Origin: DATEGZ01 sp035519535
Lineage (GTDB): Bacteria > Acidobacteriota > Vicinamibacteria > Vicinamibacterales > SCN-69-37
NCBI GenBank assembly: GCA_035519535.1
Contig: DATIWF010000109.1
Location: 1 to 64,000, forward strand
Length of the DNA: 64,000 nt
Direction: 5' to 3'
Of the stretch, positions 50,868 through 59,050 are shown one piece after another; the stretch's first letter is position 1, and each line of letters starts with the position of its first letter. The position numbers and the translations under genes were made by a program. The notes under the pieces were generated by a model. The model saw only the letters and a program-made list of their open reading frames with translations. It did no database searches and was not told the origin of the DNA.

Positions 50868-52682
50868 ATGACTCTGACCGTGTTTGGTCTGTCGTTGCTC
50901 CCGAGCCTCGCCATCGAGGCGTTCGTCCTTGCGCTGGCGCTGGTGCTGGCGGGCGGGCGAGTCATCCGCGAGACGCAGGCCGGGCTCGTCGTGAAGCGGT
51001 TCGGCCGCGCGTTGCCGTCCGGGCGGATCATCGCCCTCGCCGGTGAGGCGGGCTATCAGGCGCGCCTGCTGCCGCCGGGCTGGCATTTTGGCCTCTGGCG
51101 CTGGCAGTACCGCGTGATCAAGGTGCCGGTGACGGTCGTTCGCCCGGGCGAGATCGCGCTCGTGGTCGCGGCCGACGGCGACGCGATGCCGGCGGAGCGC
51201 GTGCTCGGTCGCGCCGTGGCGTGCGACAACTTCCAGGACGCGGAGGCGTTCCTGCGCAACCACGGCGAGCGCGGCCGCCAGATCGCGTTCCTGACGGCCG
51301 GCACCTATCGGATCAACCCCGCGCTCTTCGAGGTGGTCATGCCGGCCAACGCCGCGCGATATGGCATGGCGCCCGACGATCTGCGCGTGTATCAGGTCCC
51401 GCCCGATCGCGTGGGCATCGTGACGATGCTGGACGGCCGGTCGATTCCGGCGGGCGATCTCGCGGGCCCGGTCGTGGACGGGCACGACAGCTTCCAGCGG
51501 GGCCAGGCGTTCATCGACGCCGGCGGCTGCCGCGGCCTGCAGGAGCAGGTCCTGCTGTCCGGTTCGTGGAACGTCAACCCCTGGCTCGTGCGCGTCGAGC
51601 CGGTGGCGCTCACCGAGATTCCGATCGGCTACGTCGGCGTGGTCGTGAGCTACGTGGGCAAGGAGCACCTCGACGTGTCGGGCGACGGCTTCCGGCATGG
51701 CGACCTGGTCGAGCGCGGCCGCAAGGGCGTCTGGGTCGAGCCGCTGCTGCCCGGCAAGCACCCGATCAACACGCGGGTGATGAAGGTGGAGCTCGTGCCG
51801 ACGACGAACATCGTGCTGAACTGGGCGCAGCGCACCGAGGCGCATCAATACGACGAGCGGCTCTCCTCGATTCTCGTGCGCTCGAAGGACGGCTTCTCGT
51901 TCAGTCTGGACGTGGCGCAGATCATCCACATCGGCATGAAGAACGCGCCGCGGGTGATCTCACGCGTGGGCTCGATGCAGAACCTGGTCGATCACGTGCT
52001 GCAGCCGACGGTCGGCAACTACTTCCGCAACTCGGCCCAGCAGGTGACGGTGCTCGAGTTCCTGTCGGCGCGGTCGGATCGGCAGCGCGAGGCGTACGAG
52101 AACATCAAGCGCGCGATCGACGCGTACGACGTCGAGTGCATCGACACGCTGATCGGCGACATCGTGCCGCCCGCCGATCTGATGAAGACGCAGACCGACC
52201 GCAAGATCGCGGCCGAGCTCGAGCGGACGTACGACGCGCAGCGCGAGGCGCAGGTGAAGCGGCAGGCGCTCGAGCGCGAAACGGCGGTCGCGAACCTGCA
52301 GAACGACGTCGTGCGGTCCGAACAGATGGTCCGGATCGCGCAGCAGAACGCCCTGGCGGTGGCCGAGGCCGCGAAAGGCGAGGCGAGCGCGACGCGCCTG
52401 CGCGCCGACGCGGAGTCGGCCGCGGTACGGGTCACCGGCGAAGGCGAGGCCGCGTCGATTCGCGCCGTCGGAGCGGCCAAGGCCGACGCGTACCGGCAGG
52501 GCATCGAGGCCGTGGGGCCGAACGGCTACACGGCCATGCAACTGGCGTCGATTCTGGGCGAGAACCACGTGAAGCTCGTCCCGGATGTCGCCGTCAGCGG
52601 GGACGGCGCGGGCGGCATCGCGACGGCGATGGTGGCGCGCATTCTGGCGTCCGACACATCCCGCGACGCCGGCGCGCGTTGA
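50868..52682 (+). CDS. SPFH/band-7 membrane scaffold protein (flotillin-like)
   Basis: A 604-residue protein. A hydrophobic N-terminal anchor (residues 4-28) precedes an SPFH/band-7 region (VIRETQAGLVVKRFGRALPS through VDHVLQPTVGNYFRNSAQQV). A long Ala/Glu/Arg-rich coiled-coil (about 435-530, AELERTYDAQREAQVKRQAL and onward) follows, as in flotillins and YqiK. These proteins form oligomeric membrane scaffolds and several respond to envelope stress. ATG 50868 has GGAG at 50857-50860. It is divergent from the sigma-54 activator and probably its target. Confidence 0.88.
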   Translation: MTLTVFGLSLLPSLAIEAFVLALALVLAGGRVIRETQAGLVVKRFGRALPSGRIIALAGEAGYQARLLPPGWHFGLWRWQYRVIKVPVTVVRPGEIALVVAADGDAMPAERVLGRAVACDNFQDAEAFLRNHGERGRQIAFLTAGTYRINPALFEVVMPANAARYGMAPDDLRVYQVPPDRVGIVTMLDGRSIPAGDLAGPVVDGHDSFQRGQAFIDAGGCRGLQEQVLLSGSWNVNPWLVRVEPVALTEIPIGYVGVVVSYVGKEHLDVSGDGFRHGDLVERGRKGVWVEPLLPGKHPINTRVMKVELVPTTNIVLNWAQRTEAHQYDERLSSILVRSKDGFSFSLDVAQIIHIGMKNAPRVISRVGSMQNLVDHVLQPTVGNYFRNSAQQVTVLEFLSARSDRQREAYENIKRAIDAYDVECIDTLIGDIVPPADLMKTQTDRKIAAELERTYDAQREAQVKRQALERETAVANLQNDVVRSEQMVRIAQQNALAVAEAAKGEASATRLRADAESAAVRVTGEGEAASIRAVGAAKADAYRQGIEAVGPNGYTAMQLASILGENHVKLVPDVAVSGDGAGGIATAMVARILASDTSRDAGAR

Positions 52683-52692
52683 CGGGCTGGGT

Positions 52693-53670
52693 TCACACGG
52701 CGCCCGGGATCGCCGAGGTCCCGGGCGCGCGCACGGGCCGGCGCCGCTCGTCGAGGCCGATGACGAGCCGCCGGCCCGCCGGCACGTTCGGCGGCGCGCC
52801 GCCCGCGTAGCGCGCGTACGCGGGCAGAAAGCGGCGCACGTAGTCTTCGATCGCCGCGCGGTCGAGGCCGGGTTTGCCCTGGGCCTTTGCGGCTTCCTCG
52901 GCTTCGACGCGCCACTTCAGCACGAAGTTCGGATCGGTCGCACGCAGCAGGACGAACGCGTCCAGGAACCGATACCAGCGCTCGTAGGCCTCGAGGGCTC
53001 GGTTCGGCGCCCGAAAATGCGCGTCGGTGATGCTGGCGTCAGGCACCGGAGTGAATCCGAACATCCAGCCCTCGATGAACACGAGGTCGAGCGGCGCCGA
53101 GACGTCGCGCCACGCCGTGTCCGGCGCCCGGTCGCCGCGACCGCCGTGCGCGGACTTGTCGTAGACGGGCACGCGGGTCGCGCGGCCGTCCGCGTCCCGC
53201 CCGAGTCCCGCAAGCGCGTTCAACGTCCGCTCGCCCAGACCGACGTCGTGCGTGCCGGGATAGCCGCGGTGCTCGAGATACGGATTGCCCGGGTGCGCGG
53301 CCGCCAGACGCAGCTGTTCCTCGCGCGTGAGATAGAAGTCGTCGATCGACACGCCGGCCCCGCGCAGCCCCAGCTCGGGCAGCAGCGCCAGCGTATGTGT
53401 CACGAGCGTCGTCTTGCCGCCGCCCTGCGGCGCCTGCATGCCGATGAACACCGGATGGCGCCGCGACGCGCGGGCCTGCGCGGCCGCGAACGCGAGCACC
53501 GGCACGTAGAGATGGTGGATGCGGCGCGCGAGATCGGGCGCGCCCGCGAGACGGTGTTCGAGACGATCGGCCGCCGTGCGCCAGAGAGCCCAATCGATGG
53601 GTCCCAGCTGCTCGAGGGCCGCGAAGGCCGGGCCGGCGGCCGCGAAGGCCTTGACGTCGTGGCTCGTCAC
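52693..53670 (-). CDS. D-glycerate 3-kinase-like P-loop kinase
   Basis: A 325-residue P-loop kinase resembling the plant-type glycerate kinase (GLYK) family. Motifs: Walker A MQAPQGGGKTTL, SIDDFYLT, HRGYPGTHDVG, VPVYDKSAHGG and VFIEGWMFGF. GLYK phosphorylates glycerate to 3-phosphoglycerate; substrate here is inferred from family. The start is GTG 53670, which lies 1 nt after the stop of the ABC permease gene, so it is at the end of the exporter operon. A longer frame to 53766 would overlap the permease and lacks support. Confidence 0.82.
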   Translation of the reverse strand: MTSHDVKAFAAAGPAFAALEQLGPIDWALWRTAADRLEHRLAGAPDLARRIHHLYVPVLAFAAAQARASRRHPVFIGMQAPQGGGKTTLVTHTLALLPELGLRGAGVSIDDFYLTREEQLRLAAAHPGNPYLEHRGYPGTHDVGLGERTLNALAGLGRDADGRATRVPVYDKSAHGGRGDRAPDTAWRDVSAPLDLVFIEGWMFGFTPVPDASITDAHFRAPNRALEAYERWYRFLDAFVLLRATDPNFVLKWRVEAEEAAKAQGKPGLDRAAIEDYVRRFLPAYARYAGGAPPNVPAGRRLVIGLDERRRPVRAPGTSAIPGAV

Positions 53671-53671
53671 G

Positions 53672-54835
53672 TCACTGATACTTGAACACACGCGTGCCGA
53701 TCCAGCCAAGCACGAGGGCGCCCGCGGTGAGCGCGATGAGGTGCGGCACGGCCGCGGCGGGCGCATCGCCGAAACTCACGAGCTTGTGCAGCGCGTCCAT
53801 CGCCCAACCAGTCGGCAGCGCGAGCGCGAGGCGCTGCATCCACCGCGGCGTGATCTCGATCGGCCACCAGCAGCCGCCGAGGGCCGCCAGGAGCTGCGTC
53901 GCGAGCACGCCAAGCCCCGCCGTCTGCGCCGGCGTGCGCGTCACGCTGGCGATGACCACCGCGAGCCCGGCCGAGAACGCCGCCCAGCCTCCCATCACGG
54001 CGAACACCATCGGCAGCGCGGATCCCCACCGCATCTTGAACAGCACGCTGCCCGCGATCATCGCAAACGCAATCTGCACCATGCCGAGCGCCATCCGTGC
54101 GCCCCACTTGCCGAGCACGACGGACCCGCGCGAGATCGGCGCCGACGCCAGACGCCTGAGCAAGCCTTGATCGCGTTCGACGACGAGCGTGACGGCGCCG
54201 CTCGTGAGGAGCACGAGCATCGTGAACATGACCATCGTGCCGGGCACGGCCTGCGCGAAGCCGATCGGCGGCACCAGCCGCTTGCCGGCCGACGTCACCG
54301 ACAGCGTGAGCGCGCGCGGCATCGCAGCGAGCGCCCCGAAGGACGAGGCGTCGGCCGTTTGACCGTTCATGCGGACGACCGCGAGGTCCGCGACGACCTC
54401 GTAGACCGCCCGCGCGATTCGCACCTGGTCGTAGTCGCCGCCAAGCGGATCGCCGTCGCGCTCGAAGGTGAGGGTCTGATGGACGCCGGCCAACGCGGCC
54501 GCCGTGAACGTCGGGTGCGGCGCGGGCGGATCGGGAATCGTGAGACGGCGCGCGACCTTCGCGAACGCGGCGTCGCCGTCCGGCCGCACGACGTCGTACT
54601 GCTGCGCATCCAGCCGCCGCAGGAGTTCGTCCATCAGGAACCCGCCGTTCGCGCCGCCGCGGATCGCGAGCGTCGCGCGGGTCGTCGAGGCGGGGCCGAA
54701 GCCGCCCGTGACCGTACCGATGAAGTAGAAGAAGACGACCGGCATCAGGAACGTCCAGAGGATCGTCTCGCGCCGTCGCAGCAGGTACGCGACGTCCTTG
54801 GTGGCGACGAACCAGGCGCCCGGAAACAGCCGCAT
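53672..54835 (-). CDS. ABC-2 type transporter permease (second)
   Basis: A 387-residue permease of the ABC-2/linearmycin-type exporter family. One N-terminal helix (ILWTFLMPVVFFYFIGTVTG) is followed by an extracytoplasmic domain of about 150 residues and five C-terminal helices. The QGLLRRLASAPISRGSVVLG segment is the conserved cytoplasmic coupling region. ATG 54835 overlaps the stop of the previous permease (TGATG). It forms an exporter with that permease and the ATPase; the cargo is unknown. Confidence 0.88.
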   Translation of the reverse strand: MRLFPGAWFVATKDVAYLLRRRETILWTFLMPVVFFYFIGTVTGGFGPASTTRATLAIRGGANGGFLMDELLRRLDAQQYDVVRPDGDAAFAKVARRLTIPDPPAPHPTFTAAALAGVHQTLTFERDGDPLGGDYDQVRIARAVYEVVADLAVVRMNGQTADASSFGALAAMPRALTLSVTSAGKRLVPPIGFAQAVPGTMVMFTMLVLLTSGAVTLVVERDQGLLRRLASAPISRGSVVLGKWGARMALGMVQIAFAMIAGSVLFKMRWGSALPMVFAVMGGWAAFSAGLAVVIASVTRTPAQTAGLGVLATQLLAALGGCWWPIEITPRWMQRLALALPTGWAMDALHKLVSFGDAPAAAVPHLIALTAGALVLGWIGTRVFKYQ

Positions 54836-56064
54836 CAGCTCACCGCAAACTGGCCGCGCAGGCGCCGCACCGCCAGCCAGAAGGCGACGGCGGCGGGCAC
54901 ACCGAGGGCGACTGCGGCCACCGCCAGCGCGCCGGGCTCGGGATGGCCGAAAAGAATCTCTTTGATCTTCGCGACGGCGAGGCCGTTCGGCGTCCAGCGG
55001 CCGATGCGCGCCATCCAGGCGGGCATGACCTCGAAGGGAAAGAAGGACCCGCCGATCATGATGAGGGGAAACACGATCATCGACGACAGAAACTGGCCGC
55101 CGCGCGTGCTCGTCGACAGGACCTGAATGAGCACGAGATAGCTGAAGAGCGCGGCGCCGGCGAACGCGGCCCAGACGAGCGCCAGCGGCGCGCGCGCCAT
55201 CGGCACCCCGAACATCACGACGCCCAGCCCGAGCGCGACGACGACGGCGAGCGCCATGATGGTCACGCTCGCCACCAGCTTGCCCATGAGGAACGACGCG
55301 ACGCGCTGCGGCGTCGACAGCAGGCGCCGGAGCGTGCCGCTCGTCTTCTCGATCCAGATGTCGAGGCTCATGCCCTGGGCCGTGAACATCAGCGACATCA
55401 GCAGCAGGCCCGGCAGGAACAACGCCCAGAAGTTCGGCTGGTCCTCCTTGGGCGCCGCCTTGGCCTCGAGCTCGAGCACCGGCGGAAAGAGCGTGGCTTG
55501 CACCGCGCGCAGCCGGTCGTTGAACGCGCGGCTGACGGCCGCGACGCCCTCGCTCGACGGACCGCGGACGCTCCGGATCGAATCGGCGATCTCGCGGAGC
55601 TGCTGTCCGAAGAGGCGTTGCACGTAGAACGCCGCTTCGACCAGCATCTTCAGGCCCTCTTCGATGATCACGGGCAGGATGCGCTCGGCGGGATTCGTCA
55701 CCAGGGTGAGCGTGGCCGGCTGCTCGCGCAGCACGCCGTCCTCGAAGCCCTTCGGGATCGTGAGGAGCGCGCTCGCGTCGCCGTGGTCGATCTTCCTGCG
55801 GCCGGCGTCCGCCGTCACGATCTCCACGTCCAGGAACTCCGCGAGCCGTCCCTGCCGGCTGCCGCCGATCAACAGCCGGCTCACGAGCGACTGATCCTCG
55901 TCGACGATCAGAAGATGCGCTTTCGGCGCCGGGCCGTTGCCGCCGTCGATGAGACTCAGCAGCGCGCCGATGAGGATCGGCAGGCCCATCCACATCAGCA
56001 GGGCCGCCGGATCGGTCAGCCGCCGCCGCAGGTCCTTGAGCGCCGAGGTCAGGACGAAGCGCAC
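54835..56064 (-). CDS. ABC-2 type transporter permease (first)
   Basis: A 409-residue permease of the same family as its neighbour: an N-terminal helix (LLMWMGLPILIGALLSLI), an extracytoplasmic domain to about residue 215, then helices in FWALFLPGLLLMSLMFTAQG and beyond. The coupling motif is TSGTLRRLLSTPQRVASFL. It starts 2 nt after the ATPase gene stop and its own stop overlaps the next ATG, so all three are translated together. The two permeases are diverged paralogues and probably form a heterodimer. Confidence 0.88.
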   Translation of the reverse strand: MRFVLTSALKDLRRRLTDPAALLMWMGLPILIGALLSLIDGGNGPAPKAHLLIVDEDQSLVSRLLIGGSRQGRLAEFLDVEIVTADAGRRKIDHGDASALLTIPKGFEDGVLREQPATLTLVTNPAERILPVIIEEGLKMLVEAAFYVQRLFGQQLREIADSIRSVRGPSSEGVAAVSRAFNDRLRAVQATLFPPVLELEAKAAPKEDQPNFWALFLPGLLLMSLMFTAQGMSLDIWIEKTSGTLRRLLSTPQRVASFLMGKLVASVTIMALAVVVALGLGVVMFGVPMARAPLALVWAAFAGAALFSYLVLIQVLSTSTRGGQFLSSMIVFPLIMIGGSFFPFEVMPAWMARIGRWTPNGLAVAKIKEILFGHPEPGALAVAAVALGVPAAVAFWLAVRRLRGQFAVS

Positions 56065-56066
56065 GG

Positions 56067-56996
56067 CTACTCCCGCAGCTCCCGGCCGGTGAGCTTGATG
56101 AACAGGCTCTCGAGGCTGGGCTGGCTGAGCGAGGTCTCCTGCAGCTCGCCGCCGGCGGCCTCAATCGCACTGAAGATCGCCGCGAGCTTGCGCGTGGCGT
56201 CCTCGACCGCCAGCCGGAGCGTCCGCTCGTCGGCGGAGACGACTTCGACGCCGTCCATCCGCTCGAGCGCGCGGCGCGCGGCCTGTGGATCGAATCGCCC
56301 GCTGAGGCGCAGCACGTCCTTTTCGCCGATCAGTCGCCGCAGCTCGTCGAGCGTCCCCATCGACAGCAGCTTGCCGTGATCGATGATCGCGATCCGGTCG
56401 CAGAGATCCTGCGCCTCTTCCATGTAATGCGTGGTGTAGAGCACGCACGTGCCCGCGGCGACCTCCTCGCGCACGAGCTCGAGCAGGCGCACGCGGCTCT
56501 GGGGATCGACGCCGACGGTCGGCTCGTCGAGCAGGAGTACTTTCGGTTGGTGCACGACGCCGCAGCCGAAGTTCAGCCGGCGCTTCATGCCGCCGCTGAA
56601 GCGCTTGACGGGCTCGCGCGCGCGGTCGCCGAGCCCGATGCGCTCGAGCACTTCGAGCACGCGGCGTTTCAACGCGTCGCCGGCCAGTCCGTAGGCGGCG
56701 CCCCAGTAGGCGAGGTTTTCGCGCGCGTTCAGATCCTCGTAGAGCGCCAGGTCCTGGGGCACGATGCCGAGCTCGCGGCGGGCCGCGCCGCTGTCGGTGA
56801 CGACATCGTGGCCGAGCACGCTGATGTGGCCGGACGTCGGCGTGAGCAGACCCGAAATGCACCCGATCGTCGTGGACTTGCCGGCGCCGTTCGGGCCGAG
56901 CAGCCCGAAGATCGAGCGCGGCTCGGCGGCGAAGCTCACGCCGTCGACGGCGACCAGGTCGCCGTAGCGCTTGCCGAGCTGGGAGACCGTAATCAT
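56067..56996 (-). CDS. ABC transporter ATP-binding protein (DrrA/NatA type)
   Basis: A 309-residue ATPase that powers the two ABC-2 permeases downstream. All motifs are present: Walker A GPNGAGKST, Q-loop VPQDLALYED, signature RFSGGMKRR, Walker B VLLLDEP and H-loop TTHYMEE. A C-terminal extension of about 80 residues (LRLSGRFDPQAARRAL...) is common in drug or lipid exporters of the DrrA type. It is the first gene of the four-gene unit. Confidence 0.95.
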   Translation of the reverse strand: MITVSQLGKRYGDLVAVDGVSFAAEPRSIFGLLGPNGAGKSTTIGCISGLLTPTSGHISVLGHDVVTDSGAARRELGIVPQDLALYEDLNARENLAYWGAAYGLAGDALKRRVLEVLERIGLGDRAREPVKRFSGGMKRRLNFGCGVVHQPKVLLLDEPTVGVDPQSRVRLLELVREEVAAGTCVLYTTHYMEEAQDLCDRIAIIDHGKLLSMGTLDELRRLIGEKDVLRLSGRFDPQAARRALERMDGVEVVSADERTLRLAVEDATRKLAAIFSAIEAAGGELQETSLSQPSLESLFIKLTGRELRE

Positions 56997-57137
56997 GCGG
57001 ATCGCGGGCGCCTATTCTGGCACGCCGGCGCGCCGACTGCGCGACGCACACGTCGGACCGACGGGGGCGTGCCGGTGGTCGGAACTGGACGCCGACGAGC
57101 GGACCGAGACCCGGAGCCCGGGGCTCCCGCGCTCTCG

Positions 57138-57686
57138 CTACGATTTGTCCTTGGCGCCCTTGCTCGTGAGGAACTTCACGATCTTGTCGCGCTGGTCGGT
57201 CTTCCCCTTGTAGTTGTTGGTCTTCGCGAGCGAGAGCGGCGTGTCGCCGGCCTTCGTCTTCGCGTTGACGTCGGCCTTGTGCTCGACCAGCAGCTGGACC
57301 ATCGACGACGTGGACTTCGCCGCGGCGGCATGGAGCGCCGTCCGGCCGTCCTTGTCGGTATCGGTGAGCTCGGCGCCCGCGTTGATCAGGATGCGCATCC
57401 CTTCGACGCAGTCCGTCTCGGCGGCGGCGACCACGAGCGGCGTGCCGTCGGCACTCTTGATGGTGGACGGGTCGATGGTCACGGCGTTGGCCGCCGCAAT
57501 GGCCGCGCCCGCGCTGGCCGCGCCCACGGGCGAGCCGGTGATGAGCGCGCGCAGGTCATCGACCCGGCATTTCTGCACCAGCTTCATCGCGTCGTCGAAA
57601 CCGGCCTTGGGGTTGTTCTGAGCGGCGGTCGTGGCGGACCACGCCACCGCGGCTACCAGCGCTGCCAGCAGGGTGTGCCGTGTCAT
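57138..57686 (-). CDS. Secreted ankyrin-repeat protein
   Basis: A 182-residue protein with a signal peptide (HTLLAALVAAVAWSATTAAQ). Three or so ankyrin repeats follow, the clearest being DGRTALHAAAAKSTSSMVQL and AGDTPLSLAKTNNYKG. Ankyrin repeats bind other proteins; the partner is unknown. TACACT lies 6 nt upstream of the ATG, suggesting a leaderless mRNA. The gene stands alone, downstream of the region that carries the exporter. Confidence 0.8.
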   Translation of the reverse strand: MTRHTLLAALVAAVAWSATTAAQNNPKAGFDDAMKLVQKCRVDDLRALITGSPVGAASAGAAIAAANAVTIDPSTIKSADGTPLVVAAAETDCVEGMRILINAGAELTDTDKDGRTALHAAAAKSTSSMVQLLVEHKADVNAKTKAGDTPLSLAKTNNYKGKTDQRDKIVKFLTSKGAKDKS

Positions 57687-57752
57687 GGGCTCAGTGTAGC
57701 GCGAACGAGCCGCGCCCGGATGCAGTGAGGGAGTACCGCACGCCGTGTGCGC

Positions 57753-58343
57753 CTACTGCCACACGGTCCTCACGGCCGCGACGACCAGCGACTTGATGAT
57801 CGGCGGATCCATTTTCTTGTTGAGCGAGACCTGCTGGATCGTCCAGACCGGTCCGCTCGAGTCGAGCTCGCCGAGGACGCCGTCGGCTTCGCCGGGCAGC
57901 GCGAAACGGCAGGTGTAGAGCTCCGTCATGCGGTCGACCTCACGGCCGCCGCCGAAGATCATCGGCTGGCAGGTGGTGCCGTCCTCGAGCTCGAAGAACC
58001 ACGCGCGGAGGCCCGCGACGTGCGTCGCGCCCGATGGCGACGCGCCGGCGGGCGATTCCACGACCACGCCGCTCGCGGGCTCGCGGGGATCGATGCCGCA
58101 ACGCGCGCGCCCGGCGTGATCCGTCGTGAAGCACGGGTCGTAGGTCGTGTCGCCGACGGCGCAGCGGGACGCGTCCGACCGATCGACCACGAGCGAAGGG
58201 CGACACACGCCGGACTTGACCGGACCGCTGAACGTCGTTGCGGGCGTGAATCGCACGACCCGCGTGGGCGCGGGGGCCTGCTGCCGGGGAGGGGGCGCGA
58301 CGAGCACGCAGATCGCCGCCAGCATCGCGGTCGGCCACGTCAT
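57753..58343 (-). CDS. Cys-containing secreted protein, hypothetical
   Basis: A 196-residue protein with signal peptide (MTWPTAMLAAICVLVAPPP). Six Cys outside the signal peptide (VCRPS, RCAVGD, DPCFTT, RCGIDP, TCQPM, TCRFAL) may form three disulfides in the periplasm. FFELEDGTTCQPMIFGGG and the closing SLVVAAVRTVWQ are notable. No family is recognised. TACGCT lies 6 nt before the ATG. It is divergent from the P-loop kinase-like gene at 58415. Confidence 0.65.
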   Translation of the reverse strand: MTWPTAMLAAICVLVAPPPRQQAPAPTRVVRFTPATTFSGPVKSGVCRPSLVVDRSDASRCAVGDTTYDPCFTTDHAGRARCGIDPREPASGVVVESPAGASPSGATHVAGLRAWFFELEDGTTCQPMIFGGGREVDRMTELYTCRFALPGEADGVLGELDSSGPVWTIQQVSLNKKMDPPIIKSLVVAAVRTVWQ

Positions 58344-58414
58344 GGCGACAGCGTAGCATCGCGGCTCGCGGATCGAAACCGCATTAGAATCGGGTCCGCA
58401 GCGGGGATGACGCG

Positions 58415-59050
58415 ATGCGCGTGGCGATCGTGGGCGGTCCGGGAGTTGGGAAGAGCACGCTCGTGCGTCAGCTGGGCGACCTGTACCACCACGGATCGTA
58501 CGGCGAGGGCGAAAAGGGCGTGTGGGATCCGCGCATGCTCGCCGACATCGAGGCCGGGCAGAACGCGGTCGGGGTCACCGCGTACTTCGCGTGGCTGTAC
58601 GACGCGAACTATCGTGACGCCGCGGGCCACGACGGGCCGGGCAAGGTGATCTTCTTCGAGGGCGCGCGCATCACGCTCGAAGCCCACATGGCGGAGTACC
58701 CGGCCCACACGCACACCGAGCTGCGCAAGGTGCTGTCGATCGGCGACGCGTGGCGCCCGGACCGCGTGATCGTCCTCACTTCGAGCACGGACACGATCGA
58801 GAAGCACATCCGGCTGCGCAACCGCGCCTACGAAGACGTCGAGGTCATGGCGCAGCGGTTCCGCCTCATCGACGCGGAATTCCGGCGGCTGGCGCCGCAG
58901 TACCCGAACACGGTGCTCATCAACCGCGATGGTCTCGAGTTCCACGAGCGCGCGGGCCTGCTACACGTCATCGAGGCCGCCGGGTTGCCGATGTTCCGCG
59001 AGATTCCGTACCGAGTGATGGCGCACTTCGAGGCAGACGGCCCGTCCTAG
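58415..59050 (+). CDS. P-loop NTPase, nucleoside/nucleotide-kinase-like
   Basis: A 211-residue cytoplasmic protein. Walker A GGPGVGKST starts at residue 7, a Walker-B-like KVIFFEGARI lies near residue 75, and an Arg-containing lid (HIRLRNRAYED) near 130. The size and layout fit the thymidylate/deoxynucleoside kinase group, but the substrate motifs are not decisive. A -10-like TAGAAT lies at 58385-58390. Its stop codon shares the palindrome CTAG with the stop of the convergent gene. Confidence 0.7.
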   Translation: MRVAIVGGPGVGKSTLVRQLGDLYHHGSYGEGEKGVWDPRMLADIEAGQNAVGVTAYFAWLYDANYRDAAGHDGPGKVIFFEGARITLEAHMAEYPAHTHTELRKVLSIGDAWRPDRVIVLTSSTDTIEKHIRLRNRAYEDVEVMAQRFRLIDAEFRRLAPQYPNTVLINRDGLEFHERAGLLHVIEAAGLPMFREIPYRVMAHFEADGPS

